Positions 45,467 through 55,027 of a DNA stretch of 64,000 nt are shown piece by piece. Origin of the DNA: Anaerotignum faecicola (GTDB lineage: Bacteria; Bacillota; Clostridia; Lachnospirales; Anaerotignaceae). The translations under genes were made by a program, and so were the position numbers. The notes beneath the pieces were generated by a model that did no database searches, was not told the origin of the DNA, and saw nothing but the letters and a program-made list of their open reading frames with translations. The DNA lies in assembly GCA_024460105.1 (NCBI GenBank), contig JANFXS010000001.1:559259-623258 (forward strand), given 5' to 3'. How positions within the stretch are numbered: the first letter of the stretch is position 1; every line of letters begins with the position of its first letter.

Positions 45467-46711
45467 ATGAAAACTTTAACCCAAATGGGCATGCTTGCAA
45501 AAGAAGCGTCCTTTGAAACGGCCAAACTCCTTTCGCCCGCTAAAAACGCCGCGCTTTTAAACGCCGCCGAAGCTCTTTTGGATAATTCCGAGAAAATTAT
45601 CAAAGCAAACAAAGAGGATGTTGACAACGCCGTTAAAAACGGCATGAAAGCCGCCTTTATAGACAGGCTTACCTTAAACGAAAAAAGGATCGCCGCCATG
45701 GCCGACGGTTTAAGGCAGGTTGCGTCCCTTCCCGATCCAATAGGCGAAACAATTTCAATGAAAACTCTGCCAAACGGCCTTGTTGTCGGCAAAAGACGCG
45801 TACCTATGGGCGTTATCGGCATTATATTCGAATCCAGGCCAAATGTTACGGCCGACGCTTTCGGCCTGTGCCTTAAAGCAGGAAGCGCCGTAATACTCCG
45901 CGGCGGAAAAGAGGCTTTAAAAACGAATTCGGCGATTGTCGACGTATTCCGCTCATCCCTTAAAGAAAACGGCCTGCCGGAAGATATAGTACAGATACTT
46001 GACGATCCCAGCCGCGAAAAAGCCGCCGAAATGATGCGTCTTAACGGATTTATAGACGTTCTTATACCGCGAGGAGGCGCCGGGCTTATCAGAAGCGTAG
46101 TTGAAAACAGCACGGTCCCCGTTATAGAAACGGGCACGGGCAACTGCCATGTTTTTGTTGACGAAACCGCAAATCTTGACGACGCCCTAAAAATTGTTAT
46201 AAACGCAAAAACCCAGAGACCCGGCGTGTGCAACGCCTGCGAAAGCCTTCTTGTACACAAAAATATTGCGGACATATTTATCCCGACGGTTACAAAAGCT
46301 CTTTTCGAAAAAAAAGTCGAAGTCCGCGGCGACGAAAACTTTCTCAAAGTCGACGGCGTAATCCCCGCCTCGGAAGACGACTGGGGAACCGAATATGAAG
46401 ATTATATTATATCCGCCCGCGTCGTAGACGGAATCGACGAGGCGATTAACCTCATACGCCGCTACTCCACCCACCACAGCGAATGTATAGTTACGGAGAA
46501 TTATACAAACGCTCAAAGGTTCCTGAATGAAGTCGATTCGGCATGCGTATATGTCAACGCTTCAACAAGGTTTACAGACGGCGAGCAATTCGGTTTCGGC
46601 GCGGAAATAGGAATCTCCACCCAAAAACTGCATGCCCGCGGGCCGATGGGGCTTAACGAGCTTACTACTACAAAATATGTTATCTACGGAAACGGCCAGA
46701 TTAGGGAATAG
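45467..46711 (+). CDS. proA: Glutamate-5-semialdehyde dehydrogenase
   Basis: Second step of proline synthesis: reduces glutamyl 5-phosphate to the semialdehyde, which cyclises to P5C. 414 residues, standard length. [54 protein letters not shown], and the catalytic Cys in [20 protein letters not shown] lies before the ATG. It is the last gene of proB / zinc ribbon / 5-FCL / proA. P5C reductase (proC) is not in the window. Confidence 0.97.
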   Translation: MKTLTQMGMLAKEASFETAKLLSPAKNAALLNAAEALLDNSEKIIKANKEDVDNAVKNGMKAAFIDRLTLNEKRIAAMADGLRQVASLPDPIGETISMKTLPNGLVVGKRRVPMGVIGIIFESRPNVTADAFGLCLKAGSAVILRGGKEALKTNSAIVDVFRSSLKENGLPEDIVQILDDPSREKAAEMMRLNGFIDVLIPRGGAGLIRSVVENSTVPVIETGTGNCHVFVDETANLDDALKIVINAKTQRPGVCNACESLLVHKNIADIFIPTVTKALFEKKVEVRGDENFLKVDGVIPASEDDWGTEYEDYIISARVVDGIDEAINLIRRYSTHHSECIVTENYTNAQRFLNEVDSACVYVNASTRFTDGEQFGFGAEIGISTQKLHARGPMGLNELTTTKYVIYGNGQIRE

Positions 46712-46880
46712 CCTTTATCCCGCTTTATGGAGTTCATATTTTCAAACAAGGCGCATTTTCCCAAATAAAAATTTGCAACAGTCTTAAAAAATTAAAAAAT
46801 CCGCTTTGCATAATGCGCCGTTCTTTGAAATATGCAGTCTGAAAACCTGCGAAAATATTTTTAATCCATTTCATATTCAG

Positions 46881-47152
46881 CTTCGGTTTATAAGGGCACA
46901 CATTCCCACAAGGAAAATTTTCCGCATTTCAGCGACGTATACGCTTACCGCGGAATCCGCGCGCCTGTGCTTATGCGCCTTGAACGGCAAAAAATTTCCG
47001 CCTTATGAGAGCGTAGTGTTTTAACTGCCGTCAGCGGCGTAATGGCAAAGCAAAAGCGCATATGCAACGCTGAACCTACGTCAGGCGGATTTAACCACAG
47101 CTCTTGCTCGGCCAATGCCCGTTAAAACCGTACGTACTTTGTAAAACCGAAG
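46881..47152. repeat. MITE-like intergenic element, copy A
   Basis: 272 bp bounded by imperfect terminal inverted repeats: CTTCGGTTTATAAGGG at the left and, reversed, CTTCGGTTTTACAAAG at the right. Internal GAAAATTTTCCGCATTTCAG is found again in copy B on the opposite strand, as is GTTAAAACCGT near one end. No open reading frame of any size. No target duplication is obvious. Confidence 0.65.
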
Positions 47153-47170
47153 ATAAAAATTATTAAAACA

Positions 47171-47202
47171 AAAAGGCGCATATTATATTATGCGCCTTTT
47201 TT
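47171..47202. terminator. Bidirectional terminator between proA and the cyclodeaminase gene
   Basis: Perfect 12-bp stem AAAAGGCGCATA / TATGCGCCTTTT with a 6-nt loop and T-runs on both strands. Confidence 0.85.
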
Positions 47203-47250
47203 ACTCTCAATCCAGTAAAACACGACTGATTTTAAACATATATAATTAAT

Positions 47251-48246
47251 TTATTTGAGAAAATCATACTTAACTCCAAGGCCTTTTTTTACCGCCATAT
47301 TGTATAGAGAAACAGCCGTAACATTATCCTGTATCGCCATGCCGACCGTATCGAATATTGTTATTTCATCGTCGTTTTCCCTTCCCGGCTTTTTGCCGAG
47401 TATTATATCGCCTATTTCGGCATATATTTCCTCAACTTTTATTACGCCTTCATCTACTGCATGATGCGTTTCTCCGTTTTTAACGCAAAGCTTTATTGAA
47501 TCGTTAACTACTTTCGCTCCCTTAAAAACGTCTGTGCATAGTTCCTGCTTGTCGGGCATGTCGGCGCCTATTGCGGCTATATGCGTTCCGGGTTTAAGCC
47601 ATTCCCTTTTTACGATAGGGGCCCTCCTGCCTATTGTTGCAGTAACAACTATATCGGCTTTTCTTATGCCTTCCTCGGCGGAAGAGCACGGGTGGAATTT
47701 AATTCCGTGCAATTCAGGCGACATATCGGCTATATATGATGTTATTTCATCCTCGCTGTAGCCCCATACATAAACGTCCGTTATATTCCTAACTCTGGCC
47801 ATAGCCCTCAGCTGGCGGCGTCCCTGATTGCCCGCGCCTATTATGCATATACTGCTCGAGTCTTTCCTAGAAAGGTATTTTACGGAAATAGCCCCGGCGG
47901 CGGCCGTCCTGCATCCCGTGATCCATGTGCCGTCCATGATGCATTTCAATGCGCTTGTATCCGCTTCATAAAGGAAAACCGTATTCATGCCTGTCGGAAG
48001 CCCTATTTTGGGATTATCGGGATAACCTCCCGACGACGACTTTATGGTTATGTAACCGCCGCCCAAATCAAGGCCGCCTTTAAAATCAAATCCCGTATGG
48101 GTTCCCGGCTTCACTATAGTCATAAAGTCGGGCTGCACCACAAGACCACTGCTGAAAGAACGATACCCGTTTTCTACAGACTCCAATATATCGTCAAGGT
48201 CTATAAGGCTGCCCACTTCGCTTTTATTTAATAATAAAGTTTCCAT
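47251..48246 (-). CDS. Ornithine cyclodeaminase / mu-crystallin family protein
   Basis: NAD(P)-dependent enzyme of the OCD/ketimine-reductase family. 331 residues. FDFKGGLDLGGGYITIKSSSG (substrate side), TWITGCRTAAAGAISVKYL, dinucleotide loop ICIIGAGNQGRRQLRAM, and IAAIGADMPDKQEL. Members include ornithine cyclodeaminase, alanine dehydrogenase-like enzymes, ketimine reductases and EutC of hydroxyectoine degradation, so the reaction is unresolved. GGGAGGGAG precedes the ATG. It follows the PLP dehydratase gene by about 145 nt on the same strand. Confidence 0.9.
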   Translation of the reverse strand: METLLLNKSEVGSLIDLDDILESVENGYRSFSSGLVVQPDFMTIVKPGTHTGFDFKGGLDLGGGYITIKSSSGGYPDNPKIGLPTGMNTVFLYEADTSALKCIMDGTWITGCRTAAAGAISVKYLSRKDSSSICIIGAGNQGRRQLRAMARVRNITDVYVWGYSEDEITSYIADMSPELHGIKFHPCSSAEEGIRKADIVVTATIGRRAPIVKREWLKPGTHIAAIGADMPDKQELCTDVFKGAKVVNDSIKLCVKNGETHHAVDEGVIKVEEIYAEIGDIILGKKPGRENDDEITIFDTVGMAIQDNVTAVSLYNMAVKKGLGVKYDFLK

Positions 48247-48390
48247 ATAAAATCTCCCTCCCGCCGTATAACATGCCTCATCTCTCCTACAGACATTCCA
48301 GCCCGCACTGATAATACTGTACGGGAATACTTCCCGCTGAACGCTTAATTTATATTTCGTTTGAGAATATACTAAGGCTTTCGGACTTTA

Positions 48391-49380
48391 TCACAGTCTG
48401 CCGTCAACATGCTCGTTATTAAGTATCTTTCCAATCGCGTCTATATCCCAATTACCGGAAGTAAGTATAAACGCGGCGTTTTCGTGCTGTTCTACCTTTA
48501 CTTCGCCGCCGAGCACAGCCGCTATGCCTACGCATGACGACGGCTCCGCAATAAGTTTCGCTTCTGCCGCCACTAATTTTGCGGCTTCTTTTATGTCCTC
48601 CTCCGTAACGGAAACAAACTCGTCAACATACTTTTCGCATATAGGATAAGGATTTTCTCCCGGCGCACGGCATCCAAGCCCGTCGGCAAGGCTCGGAAAA
48701 CACTCTACTTCCACCCGGCGCCCCGCTTTCCTGCTCTGCACATATCCGTCGCTTGCCTTCGCCTGCACTCCGATTATACGTACTTTGGGGTTTATTTCTT
48801 TAATTGCCGTCGCAACCCCCGCTATAAGCCCGCCGCCGCCTACCGGGACAAAAACAGTATCTACATACGGCAAATCTTCAAGTATCTCAAGGCCGATTGT
48901 CCCCTGTCCCGCCATAACCGTATAATCCTCGTAGCCGTGGGCCATTGTATATCCGTTTTTTTCCTGAAGCTCCCTTACCATTTTCCATCTTTCTTTATAA
49001 ATCCTCGGCCCAAGCACAACTTCGGCTCCGAGTTCCCTTGCCTTATCTATTTTTACATGGGGAGCGTCCTCCGGAAGGACTACGACGACATGCGTGCCTG
49101 TTATATTCCCGGCAAGAGCACATGCTTGGCCATGATTTCCCGACGAACTGCAAATTATTCCCCTGTCCCTCTCTTCCTGGCTCAAAGACAGTATCTTATT
49201 CATAGCCCCTCTCATCTTAAAAGCGCCCGTAACTTGGAGCATTTCGGGTTTTAAATACACCTTACAGCCGAGAACTTTATCCATCGTCCTCCCGCGCATA
49301 AGCGGCGTGCGTATTACATAAGGCTTTATGCGCCGTGCAGCTTCGCATACGTCGTTTAAAGTAACCGTCGTTTTTTCCAT
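48391..49380 (-). CDS. Threonine/serine dehydratase-like PLP enzyme
   Basis: Fold-type II PLP enzyme. 329 residues: RTPLMRGRTMDKVLGCKVYL, PLP-lysine motif VTGAFKMRGAMNKI, SSSGNHGQACALAG, phosphate loop VPVGGGGLIAGVATAI and C-terminal LTSGNWD. There is no C-terminal ACT regulatory domain, so it is the catabolic or broad-specificity type. Together with the OCD homologue it recalls EutB/EutC, and also serine or hydroxy-amino-acid catabolic pairs. AGGAGGCG precedes the ATG. It follows the LysR gene in the same direction. Confidence 0.9.
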   Translation of the reverse strand: MEKTTVTLNDVCEAARRIKPYVIRTPLMRGRTMDKVLGCKVYLKPEMLQVTGAFKMRGAMNKILSLSQEERDRGIICSSSGNHGQACALAGNITGTHVVVVLPEDAPHVKIDKARELGAEVVLGPRIYKERWKMVRELQEKNGYTMAHGYEDYTVMAGQGTIGLEILEDLPYVDTVFVPVGGGGLIAGVATAIKEINPKVRIIGVQAKASDGYVQSRKAGRRVEVECFPSLADGLGCRAPGENPYPICEKYVDEFVSVTEEDIKEAAKLVAAEAKLIAEPSSCVGIAAVLGGEVKVEQHENAAFILTSGNWDIDAIGKILNNEHVDGRL

Positions 49381-49498
49381 ATTAAACGCCTCCTGTCGTT
49401 TTCCATATTTTAATATAACCTTTCGTTATGTTCTAACGTCTTGAGTACATTATATTATCTTAAAATAAAAACAACAATTATCTTTATATATACATAAA

Positions 49499-49519
49499 GC
49501 CATAACATATTGTTATGGC
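49499..49519 (-). terminator. Hairpin overlapping the LysR stop codon
   Basis: GCCATAACA / TGTTATGGC with a 3-nt loop; the LysR stop lies inside it. The T-run is weak (CTTTATG), so it may be only a partial terminator between the regulator and the dehydratase gene. Confidence 0.45.
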
Positions 49520-50418
49520 GAAATACAATCTTGTATGTAAGTTATAAGCTCGTTTGCATAAAGCGTAAGCGTATGGCCTTCTTTAGCGACATATCCCATG
49601 GTGAGAAACGAATCTTCCCCTTCTATAGGCAGGTTTTTAATTTTATATTGCCCGCGCTTCGGATAATCAAAATTTATCCCTATATCGACTAAATCAGTCA
49701 TAAGCAGAAAATTTGTCGAAAGATGCTCGCTGTTAGTGCATACGGCGGAATGAAGGACCTCCGGATTTACAGGTCCAAGGCTTACATGCTCAAGGCCGTC
49801 CTCTATAGAAAAAAATTCTTTCAGCCCTCTCACATACTTAAACCGAGGCAGATCTTCGAACTTTACAGTTCTTTCATTATAAACGGGGCTGTTCGGACCG
49901 GCATAAAGGCAGGCTTTAAGTTTTCCCAAAACAGTGAATTCAAGGCCTTTTCTCGAAATTATATTTAAAAATGCGTTTGTACTTTTTTGCGATATATAAA
50001 GTATGCCTATTTCAGATATGCCGTGTTCAACTTGGGTTATTATTTCCTCCACAGTTCCCTGTCTGTGTTCTATATTAACATCTTTATTATTCTTATAAAG
50101 GTTTACCAGAAGCCTCGATATACTGTTGCTTTGATAAGTCGATATATACAGGGTGTTTTTCTTTTTAGCCCGCGCAGTTTCCAAAATAAGTTTGGAATTT
50201 TTTACGGCGCTTAAAGCGTAATCGTATATTTCTTTGCCGTAAGGCGTAAGTCTCAGCCCCCTTCCTGTTCTTTCAAAAACCTGATTTCCCAGCTCGTCCT
50301 CAAGCATACGGATCACTTTGCTGACATTCGGCTGGGAAGTATACAGTTTTCCAGCCGCTTTCCCAAAACTTCCGTATTCAACGCACATAAGAAAAAATTC
50401 CAACTGTTTCAGTTCCAT
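49513..50418 (-). CDS. LysR-family transcriptional regulator
   Basis: 301 residues. N-terminal winged helix-turn-helix: MELKQLEFFLMCVEYGSFGK, AAGKLYTSQPNVSKVIRMLE and VFERTGRGLRLTPYG; C-terminal periplasmic-binding-protein-like effector domain (about 90-301). ACAGGAG precedes the ATG. It is directly upstream of the PLP dehydratase and OCD genes on the same strand, so these are its most likely targets; the effector is presumably their amino-acid substrate. Long, mostly empty sequence lies upstream. Confidence 0.93.
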   Translation of the reverse strand: MELKQLEFFLMCVEYGSFGKAAGKLYTSQPNVSKVIRMLEDELGNQVFERTGRGLRLTPYGKEIYDYALSAVKNSKLILETARAKKKNTLYISTYQSNSISRLLVNLYKNNKDVNIEHRQGTVEEIITQVEHGISEIGILYISQKSTNAFLNIISRKGLEFTVLGKLKACLYAGPNSPVYNERTVKFEDLPRFKYVRGLKEFFSIEDGLEHVSLGPVNPEVLHSAVCTNSEHLSTNFLLMTDLVDIGINFDYPKRGQYKIKNLPIEGEDSFLTMGYVAKEGHTLTLYANELITYIQDCISP

Positions 50419-50876
50419 TATGCAACTCCTGTAATAATTAAGTTAATTCCTTCGATTTACAAAAATATATACGCTCTTTATGTAAAACTTTTCTTCTATA
50501 TATGTCGAAAATACATGCCTTGTCCGCATACTTCCGCTTCAAATAAAAGAAATTTTTTTTACGGAGCCTAATAGCCGATATATCCGTCAGCGGCCGGAAG
50601 TTATGCAGGCACAGCAAAGACAGAATCTTTTCGACGCTCCCGTTAAGTCTTTAAAGTCTTTCTCAACCGTTCAAATCCCCGCAGGCTTTTGCCGCAATAC
50701 AACAAAAATATTTTAGCACAATGCCGCCGAGATTTACAAGCGTCCGCATTATCAAAACCGCTTTCGGTTTTTAACTGCCGCTTATATATCGCCGCCTTAA
50801 AACCGGCGCCCCATGCAAATACAGCGCATTAAAGGCCTTTATTTTAAAGTATTGGATATTCTTCCTTTCGCTTAGC

Positions 50877-51127
50877 ATCGGTTTGCAAGAGCACACACGG
50901 TTTTAACAAACGCTGTCGGCATAAGCGCAAAGCAAAGACGCTGGCACAGCGGATTCTACGATAAACGCTTTAGCACCGCTATTTCTCCCCTAATTCTCGG
51001 CAAACCTTCATAGCTCACAAGAAAAAAATTTTTGCAGTTCAGTCTCAGCAGAGCCTACGGCAAGCATAATCAACACTGAAATGCGGAAAATTTTTCTTGC
51101 AGGGCGCGTGGGCCTTTGTAAAATGAA
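50877..51127. repeat. MITE-like intergenic element, copy B
   Basis: About 250 bp. Left end CATCGGTTTGCAAGAGCACA and reversed right end CATTTTACAAAGGCCCACG form imperfect terminal inverted repeats, related to those of copy A. On the minus strand it carries GAAAAATTTTCCGCATTTCAG and GTTAAAACCGTGTGTG as in copy A, while GCAAAGCAAAGACGCTGGCA followed by CTACG matches copy A on the plus strand. The element is therefore largely palindromic. Confidence 0.6.
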
Positions 51128-51142
51128 ACTAAAAAAAGAACA

Positions 51143-51172
51143 TAAAAAAGCGCGGGAAAAATCCCGCGCAAA
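51143..51172 (-). terminator. Terminator after the spore protein gene
   Basis: GCGCGGGA / TCCCGCGC 8-bp stem with a 4-nt A loop; on the minus strand followed by six T. It lies about 85 nt past the stop. Confidence 0.85.
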
Positions 51173-51256
51173 AGTTAATTTCAATCCAATAGAAATCGAA
51201 GGTTAAAATTAATTTTATTGTTTAAAATAACTATAAATTAATTTATGTTATTTTAA

Positions 51257-51478
51257 TTACATTGTTGTTTTGCCTGCCATTGACCTTTCCTGGGCTTCAA
51301 TCATTTTTTTAACCATATATCCGCCTACATAACCGTTTTGAGCGGATGTAAGGTCGCCGTTGTAGCCCTGTTTAAGAGGTACGCCGATTTCGTTTGCCAC
51401 TTCATATTTAAATTTGTTTAAAGCTTCGCGCGCTTCCGGCACTGTAGCCCTGTTGCTTGATGATGAACTATTTGACAT
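51257..51478 (-). CDS. Alpha/beta-type small acid-soluble spore protein
   Basis: 73-residue DNA-binding protein that coats and protects spore DNA and is degraded by the GPR protease on germination. Ser-rich start, then EAREALNKFKYEVANEIGVP (GPR-cleavage region EVANEIGV) and NGYVGGYMVKKMIEAQERSM, both hallmark SASP segments. AAGGAGG lies before the ATG. A SigG-like promoter is upstream and a terminator downstream, so it is monocistronic. It is the clearest evidence of sporulation in the window. Confidence 0.96.
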   Translation of the reverse strand: MSNSSSSSNRATVPEAREALNKFKYEVANEIGVPLKQGYNGDLTSAQNGYVGGYMVKKMIEAQERSMAGKTTM

Positions 51479-52302
51479 AATAAGTTCCTCCTTAAAATCT
51501 TGTAGTTATTTTTGTTACAAGAGTATTATTACACGGGCAAAAACTAATATTCAGGTACTTTTTACCGTTAAATCGGTAATTTTTGAAAGCTTTTTTAATA
51601 TATCCGTGTATTATGTATAAAAGTAATGGGCGTATTAAGGAATATGCAAACGAAATATAAATAAAAACGCAAACGGAATTTTAAAGTCCCCGCCTTAAGC
51701 AATTTGCGGGCTAACTCATAACACAAAACATATATGCCTTGTATGCAATAAAAATTCCTTCAAAATATACGGCTGTTTTGATGATTCAACTATTTTCCGA
51801 TTTTTAAATTCATCGCTTAATACAGAGCCGATAAATCTGTTCATGCCGCTGTTTGTGAAGTTTCGGCATAAACGGCTCCGGCATTTAAACTTTAAATTAT
51901 ATATCCGGTTTTAAGGCAAATATAAAGAGGCAATAAAAAAAGCGGCAAAGCCGCATTACAATACTTATCCGATATTTAGAATTAAATTCAGCGTTATGGC
52001 CGAAAATTAAATACGTTATAACATTTTCACAGCCAATACTCAAAAGGCATAATTTTGTGTAATTTAGCGCCGCAATATCGTTAAAAAGCGAAAATTTTCC
52101 ATGTTCAAACGCCGTTTTATCTTTTCTTGTTTTTTTAACGAAATCCAAAACAACATCCTTTATGCCCGAATATATTTCCTTCTTTCGGCTCTATAAGACA
52201 TAACTGTCAAACCTTTTGCAAATAATGCCCGCACATGTATTTTGTAATACTCTTATCCAAAATTAAGGTTTTACTGCCGTTTAGCGTTCGGCATACCAAA
52301 GC
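51479..52302. other. Gap between spore protein and zinc-ribbon genes
   Basis: Holds the SigG-like promoter near the spore gene and a hairpin terminator (GCGGC-AAA-GCCGC, 51942-51954, seven T on the minus strand). A minus-strand frame of about 80 codons (51897-52148) runs through that terminator and lacks a good start, so it is read as decayed sequence rather than a gene. Confidence 0.45.
51524..51553 (-). promoter_or_regulatory. SigG-type promoter of the spore protein gene
   Basis: On the minus strand TGAATA (51553-51548), 17 nt, then AATAATA (51530-51524), matching the forespore SigG pattern TGAATA-N17/18-CATAnTA at all but one position. It lies about 45 nt before the ATG. Confidence 0.65.
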
Positions 52303-52629
52303 TTATTTTTTAATAAGCGCAAAATATATAACTATACATACGGCCGCAACTAATATAACGGCCAAAACAGCGCCGTAATTTGATTTTTCCGCACGTCCGC
52401 TTGAAGGCGGTATATATTCGTCGTCGTCATACCTGCCGCGGCTTACATGCCCTTGCTTGTCGTGCTCCGCTTTATTTGTGTTCATGGGTTTCACCGTATT
52501 TTGTCCTTTAACCATTTTATCTAATTCCATGGCAAGTTTAAGATCCTCATCTAAAACATTACCGCAGAAAGGACAGAATTTCCTGTCGTCGTCCACAGTT
52601 TTCGAACATTTTTTACATACGCGGCCCAT
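52303..52629 (-). CDS. Zinc-ribbon protein with C-terminal membrane anchor
   Basis: 108 residues. N-terminal zinc ribbon RVCKKCSKTVDDDRKFCPFCG (two CxxC pairs), a charged low-complexity middle (about 40-80), and one C-terminal membrane helix (about 85-104). GAGGGG precedes the ATG. It is probably tail-anchored in the membrane with the ribbon in the cytoplasm. No family-level function known; it is upstream of nothing obvious. Confidence 0.75.
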   Translation of the reverse strand: MGRVCKKCSKTVDDDRKFCPFCGNVLDEDLKLAMELDKMVKGQNTVKPMNTNKAEHDKQGHVSRGRYDDDEYIPPSSGRAEKSNYGAVLAVILVAAVCIVIYFALIKK

Positions 52630-53094
52630 TTATATCCCCTCTTTCTAAAGGTACAACGATAAATATATTATATAGGCTAAATTGCAGTTCAGTCAAGAGG
52701 TTTCGGATCATAGGCGTCCCATTTTAAAAACTAAACGGCGCTTTTTACTCAGTCTGCATAAAAAACATATCCCGTTCAAGCAATTTTGCCAACTATCCCA
52801 GCCATAAAAATTACGGTAAATAAACGTGCTTATATAAAAAGAGCTGATTTTAATATCTGTCAGCCAGCTGTTATAAGTATAGACAAGCATATGTTGTCCC
52901 AACAAACATAATAATGTTAAAAAGCCGGCATAACGCCGGCCTTATGTTGTTTCATGTTGCACTTTATGTTGCTCATTTATTATTTAATACTGATTAAAAT
53001 AAGAAAATGTTGCCTTTATCATTAAAATTGTCGCCTTATTGTTGCTTTATATGCCCAAAACACCGTTCTAATGTTTTGAATATTTATTTTTCAA
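52630..53094. other. Gap between the zinc-ribbon gene and the first flagellin
   Basis: AT-rich; a 65-codon minus-strand frame (52708-52905) gives an implausible product and is not called. The flagellin terminator is at 52919-52940. Nothing else is recognised. Confidence 0.45.
52919..52940 (-). terminator. Terminator after flagellin 1
   Basis: GCCGGC-ATAAC-GCCGGC hairpin; five T follow on the minus strand. It is about 155 nt past the stop. Confidence 0.75.
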
Positions 53095-54708
53095 TTACTG
53101 CAATAACTGAAGAACGCCCTGTGGAACTGTGTTAGCCTGTGCAAGCATTGCCTGTGCAGCCTGTACAAGGATGTTGTTCTTCGTATATGCCATCATTTCT
53201 TCCGCCATGTCTGTATCGCGGATGCGGCTTTCAGCGGCCGTCATGTTTTCTGTCTGAACTCCTAAGTTGTTGATTGTGTGGTCAAGCCTGTTCTGGATTG
53301 CTCCCAGATCGCCCCTCTGTGACGATACTGTGTTGATAGCCGTTTTAATCTTCGCTATTGCGTCCGACGCGCCTGTCTGTGTGGAAATGTCGATTCCGTC
53401 TATGCCTAATGATTTCGCGCTCATGCTGTTTACAGTTACGCGTACTTTCTGATAGCTGTCGTTTGTATCGCCTACCTGGAGCGTAAGCCCGCCGCCTTTA
53501 AATTCAATCTTAGGAGTTTTATTTCCTGTAGTATCTGCCTCAGCGGCATTTTCTGTAAATGTTACAGTCGAACCGTCAACAGCCGTATCATATGCCTCGC
53601 CGTCTGCATTTGTAACGCCAGTTACGGCAGCCGCAACTGCCGCCGCAATCGCTTTAGCATCGGCGTCTTCCGCAATTTCAATAGCCGTAGCACCGTCTAT
53701 AGTCGCTCTTTCGCCTGCCTTTACAAATTCATAAACTTTCGCGTTATCGCCTTCGCCTACCGTAAGCGTTCCACCGATTACGTCCGTTCCGACCCTTCCG
53801 TCAAAGTCCATGGATATTTTGCCCTTAACGCCGTCTTTCGCATCGACTTTACCTACAGTTCCCTTTGTAGTAGTTCCTGTAATCTTGTTAAGTTCAGTAT
53901 CAAGAGTTGTCGTACCGTCATCTTCAGCTTCAAAGGTTAAAGTTCCATTGTTATCGTCTGTTTTAACAGTAAACTTCTTACCTCCGATTGTGACATCGCC
54001 TAATTTTGCCTTAACCGCCTTGGCAACTTCGTCAGCCGACATATTTTTTGTTATGTCAATCTCAACAGTCTTGTCGCCGATAGTGTATTTAGCTTTAGCG
54101 CCTTCTTCTCCATCTTGAAAACCTGTTACATCTGCAAATTTAACGGTAAAGGAACCCTTCGTACCACCGTTATTTCCATCTGCCACTTTATTTGTAGTAA
54201 CGCCGCCGCCCGTTGCGCCGCCGGGAGTTCCCGGGTTTGCCTGCACCGCCGCCACGCTGTCTGTCGTCGTAACTTTCGCGCCGCCGAGAGAACCGTCTAA
54301 AAGTTTAATGCCGTTGAAGTTTGCGCCTTCCGCAATCCTGTCGATTTCGTCAAGAAGGGAGTCTACTTCCTTCTGAAGGTTAGCACGGTCTACGCTGTCG
54401 TCGTATGTGCCGTTTGCAGACTGTGTCGCAAGCTCTACCATACGGTTAAGCATCGAGTGTACTTCCGTAAGGTTTCCTTCCGCCGTCTGAACGAGGGAAA
54501 TACCGTCGTTCGCATTTTTCTGGGCCGTTTCGAGGCCTTTGATCTGCGCCCTCATTTTTTCTGAAATCGCAAGGCCCGCCGCGTCGTCCCCGGCCCTGTT
54601 GATCCTGTAGCCCGATGAAAGCTTCTCGAGGTTTTTGGATAACGCGTTGTTGTTCCCGCTTAACTGCCTGTAAGAGTTTAATGCCGCAATGTTGTGTTGA
54701 ATTCTCAT
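53095..54708 (-). CDS. Flagellin 1
   Basis: Filament subunit exported through the flagellar type III apparatus. 537 residues. D0/D1 N-terminus [20 protein letters not shown] and the conserved C-terminus from [19 protein letters not shown] through [20 protein letters not shown] to [10 protein letters not shown]. The surface-exposed middle (about 150-410) is Thr/Gly/Asp-rich with repeated [24 protein letters not shown] units and the shared module [20 protein letters not shown] is 10 nt before the ATG. First-listed of four paralogues with near-identical ends; its middle domain is distinct from copies 2-4 in its second half. Confidence 0.96.
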   Translation of the reverse strand: MRIQHNIAALNSYRQLSGNNNALSKNLEKLSSGYRINRAGDDAAGLAISEKMRAQIKGLETAQKNANDGISLVQTAEGNLTEVHSMLNRMVELATQSANGTYDDSVDRANLQKEVDSLLDEIDRIAEGANFNGIKLLDGSLGGAKVTTTDSVAAVQANPGTPGGATGGGVTTNKVADGNNGGTKGSFTVKFADVTGFQDGEEGAKAKYTIGDKTVEIDITKNMSADEVAKAVKAKLGDVTIGGKKFTVKTDDNNGTLTFEAEDDGTTTLDTELNKITGTTTKGTVGKVDAKDGVKGKISMDFDGRVGTDVIGGTLTVGEGDNAKVYEFVKAGERATIDGATAIEIAEDADAKAIAAAVAAAVTGVTNADGEAYDTAVDGSTVTFTENAAEADTTGNKTPKIEFKGGGLTLQVGDTNDSYQKVRVTVNSMSAKSLGIDGIDISTQTGASDAIAKIKTAINTVSSQRGDLGAIQNRLDHTINNLGVQTENMTAAESRIRDTDMAEEMMAYTKNNILVQAAQAMLAQANTVPQGVLQLLQ

Positions 54709-54888
54709 AATTAATTTACCTCCTTGAATTACAACGGGGCAATCCTTCTCCCCGCCTGAAAAATAAGTTTATATTTTAATCGGCCCCGCCCGGATCCAAG
54801 GCTTCGCCGGTTAAAAGCGTTATATTTTATGTTCTGAAATAAACCCTTTAAAAATGATCAAATTTTATTTTCTAAAATATATATCGGT
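54709..54888 (-). promoter_or_regulatory. Flagellin 1 promoter box and conserved leader
   Basis: A SigD/Sigma28-like -10 box ACCGATAT (54888-54881) begins 173 nt before the ATG; a TAAA-type -35 is not clear. The leader contains hairpin CGGGG-AGAAGGATTG-CCCCG (54735-54754) with GGA in the loop, TTGGATCC further upstream, and the ribosome site AAGGAGG (54719-54725). GGA in hairpin loops and at the ribosome site is the pattern bound by CsrA in hag leaders. Confidence 0.6.
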
Positions 54889-55000
54889 TTTTAAACAAAA
54901 ATAATAATACAAATACAATTATTTTTTAATCTTTATTTTTACTTCGGAACGGCCAACACCCCGACATAATATAATTTTTATATCTTTATTTGCCGAAATA

Positions 55001-55027
55001 AAAAAGGCCGGCGTTACGCCGGCCTTT
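55001..55027 (-). terminator. Terminator after flagellin 2
   Basis: AAAGGCCGGCG-TTA-CGCCGGCCTTT perfect 11-bp hairpin; six T on the minus strand. It lies between flagellin 1 start and flagellin 2 stop. Confidence 0.85.

Larger units (their letters stand above)
46712..47250. other. Convergent gap with a MITE-like element
   Basis: Between convergent proA and the ornithine cyclodeaminase homologue. Apart from the repeat element and the bidirectional terminator listed separately I see nothing. Confidence 0.5.
50419..51256. other. Long gap between LysR and the spore protein
   Basis: 838 nt without a credible gene. Contains copy B of the MITE-like element and, at its right end, the spore-protein terminator. 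The remaining 450 nt next to LysR show nothing beyond AT-rich sequence. Confidence 0.5.

Noticed and set aside
50660..50700. TTCAAATCC resembling a tRNA T-loop
   Set aside because: Flanking bases cannot form the T-stem and no acceptor, D or anticodon arms are found.
51897..52148. 83-codon minus-strand frame
   Set aside because: It begins at a poor TTG without a ribosome site and runs through a clear terminator hairpin; probably decayed sequence.
52708..52905. 65-codon minus-strand frame
   Set aside because: AT-rich sequence with implausible product (Tyr/Trp/Phe-rich) and no ribosome site.
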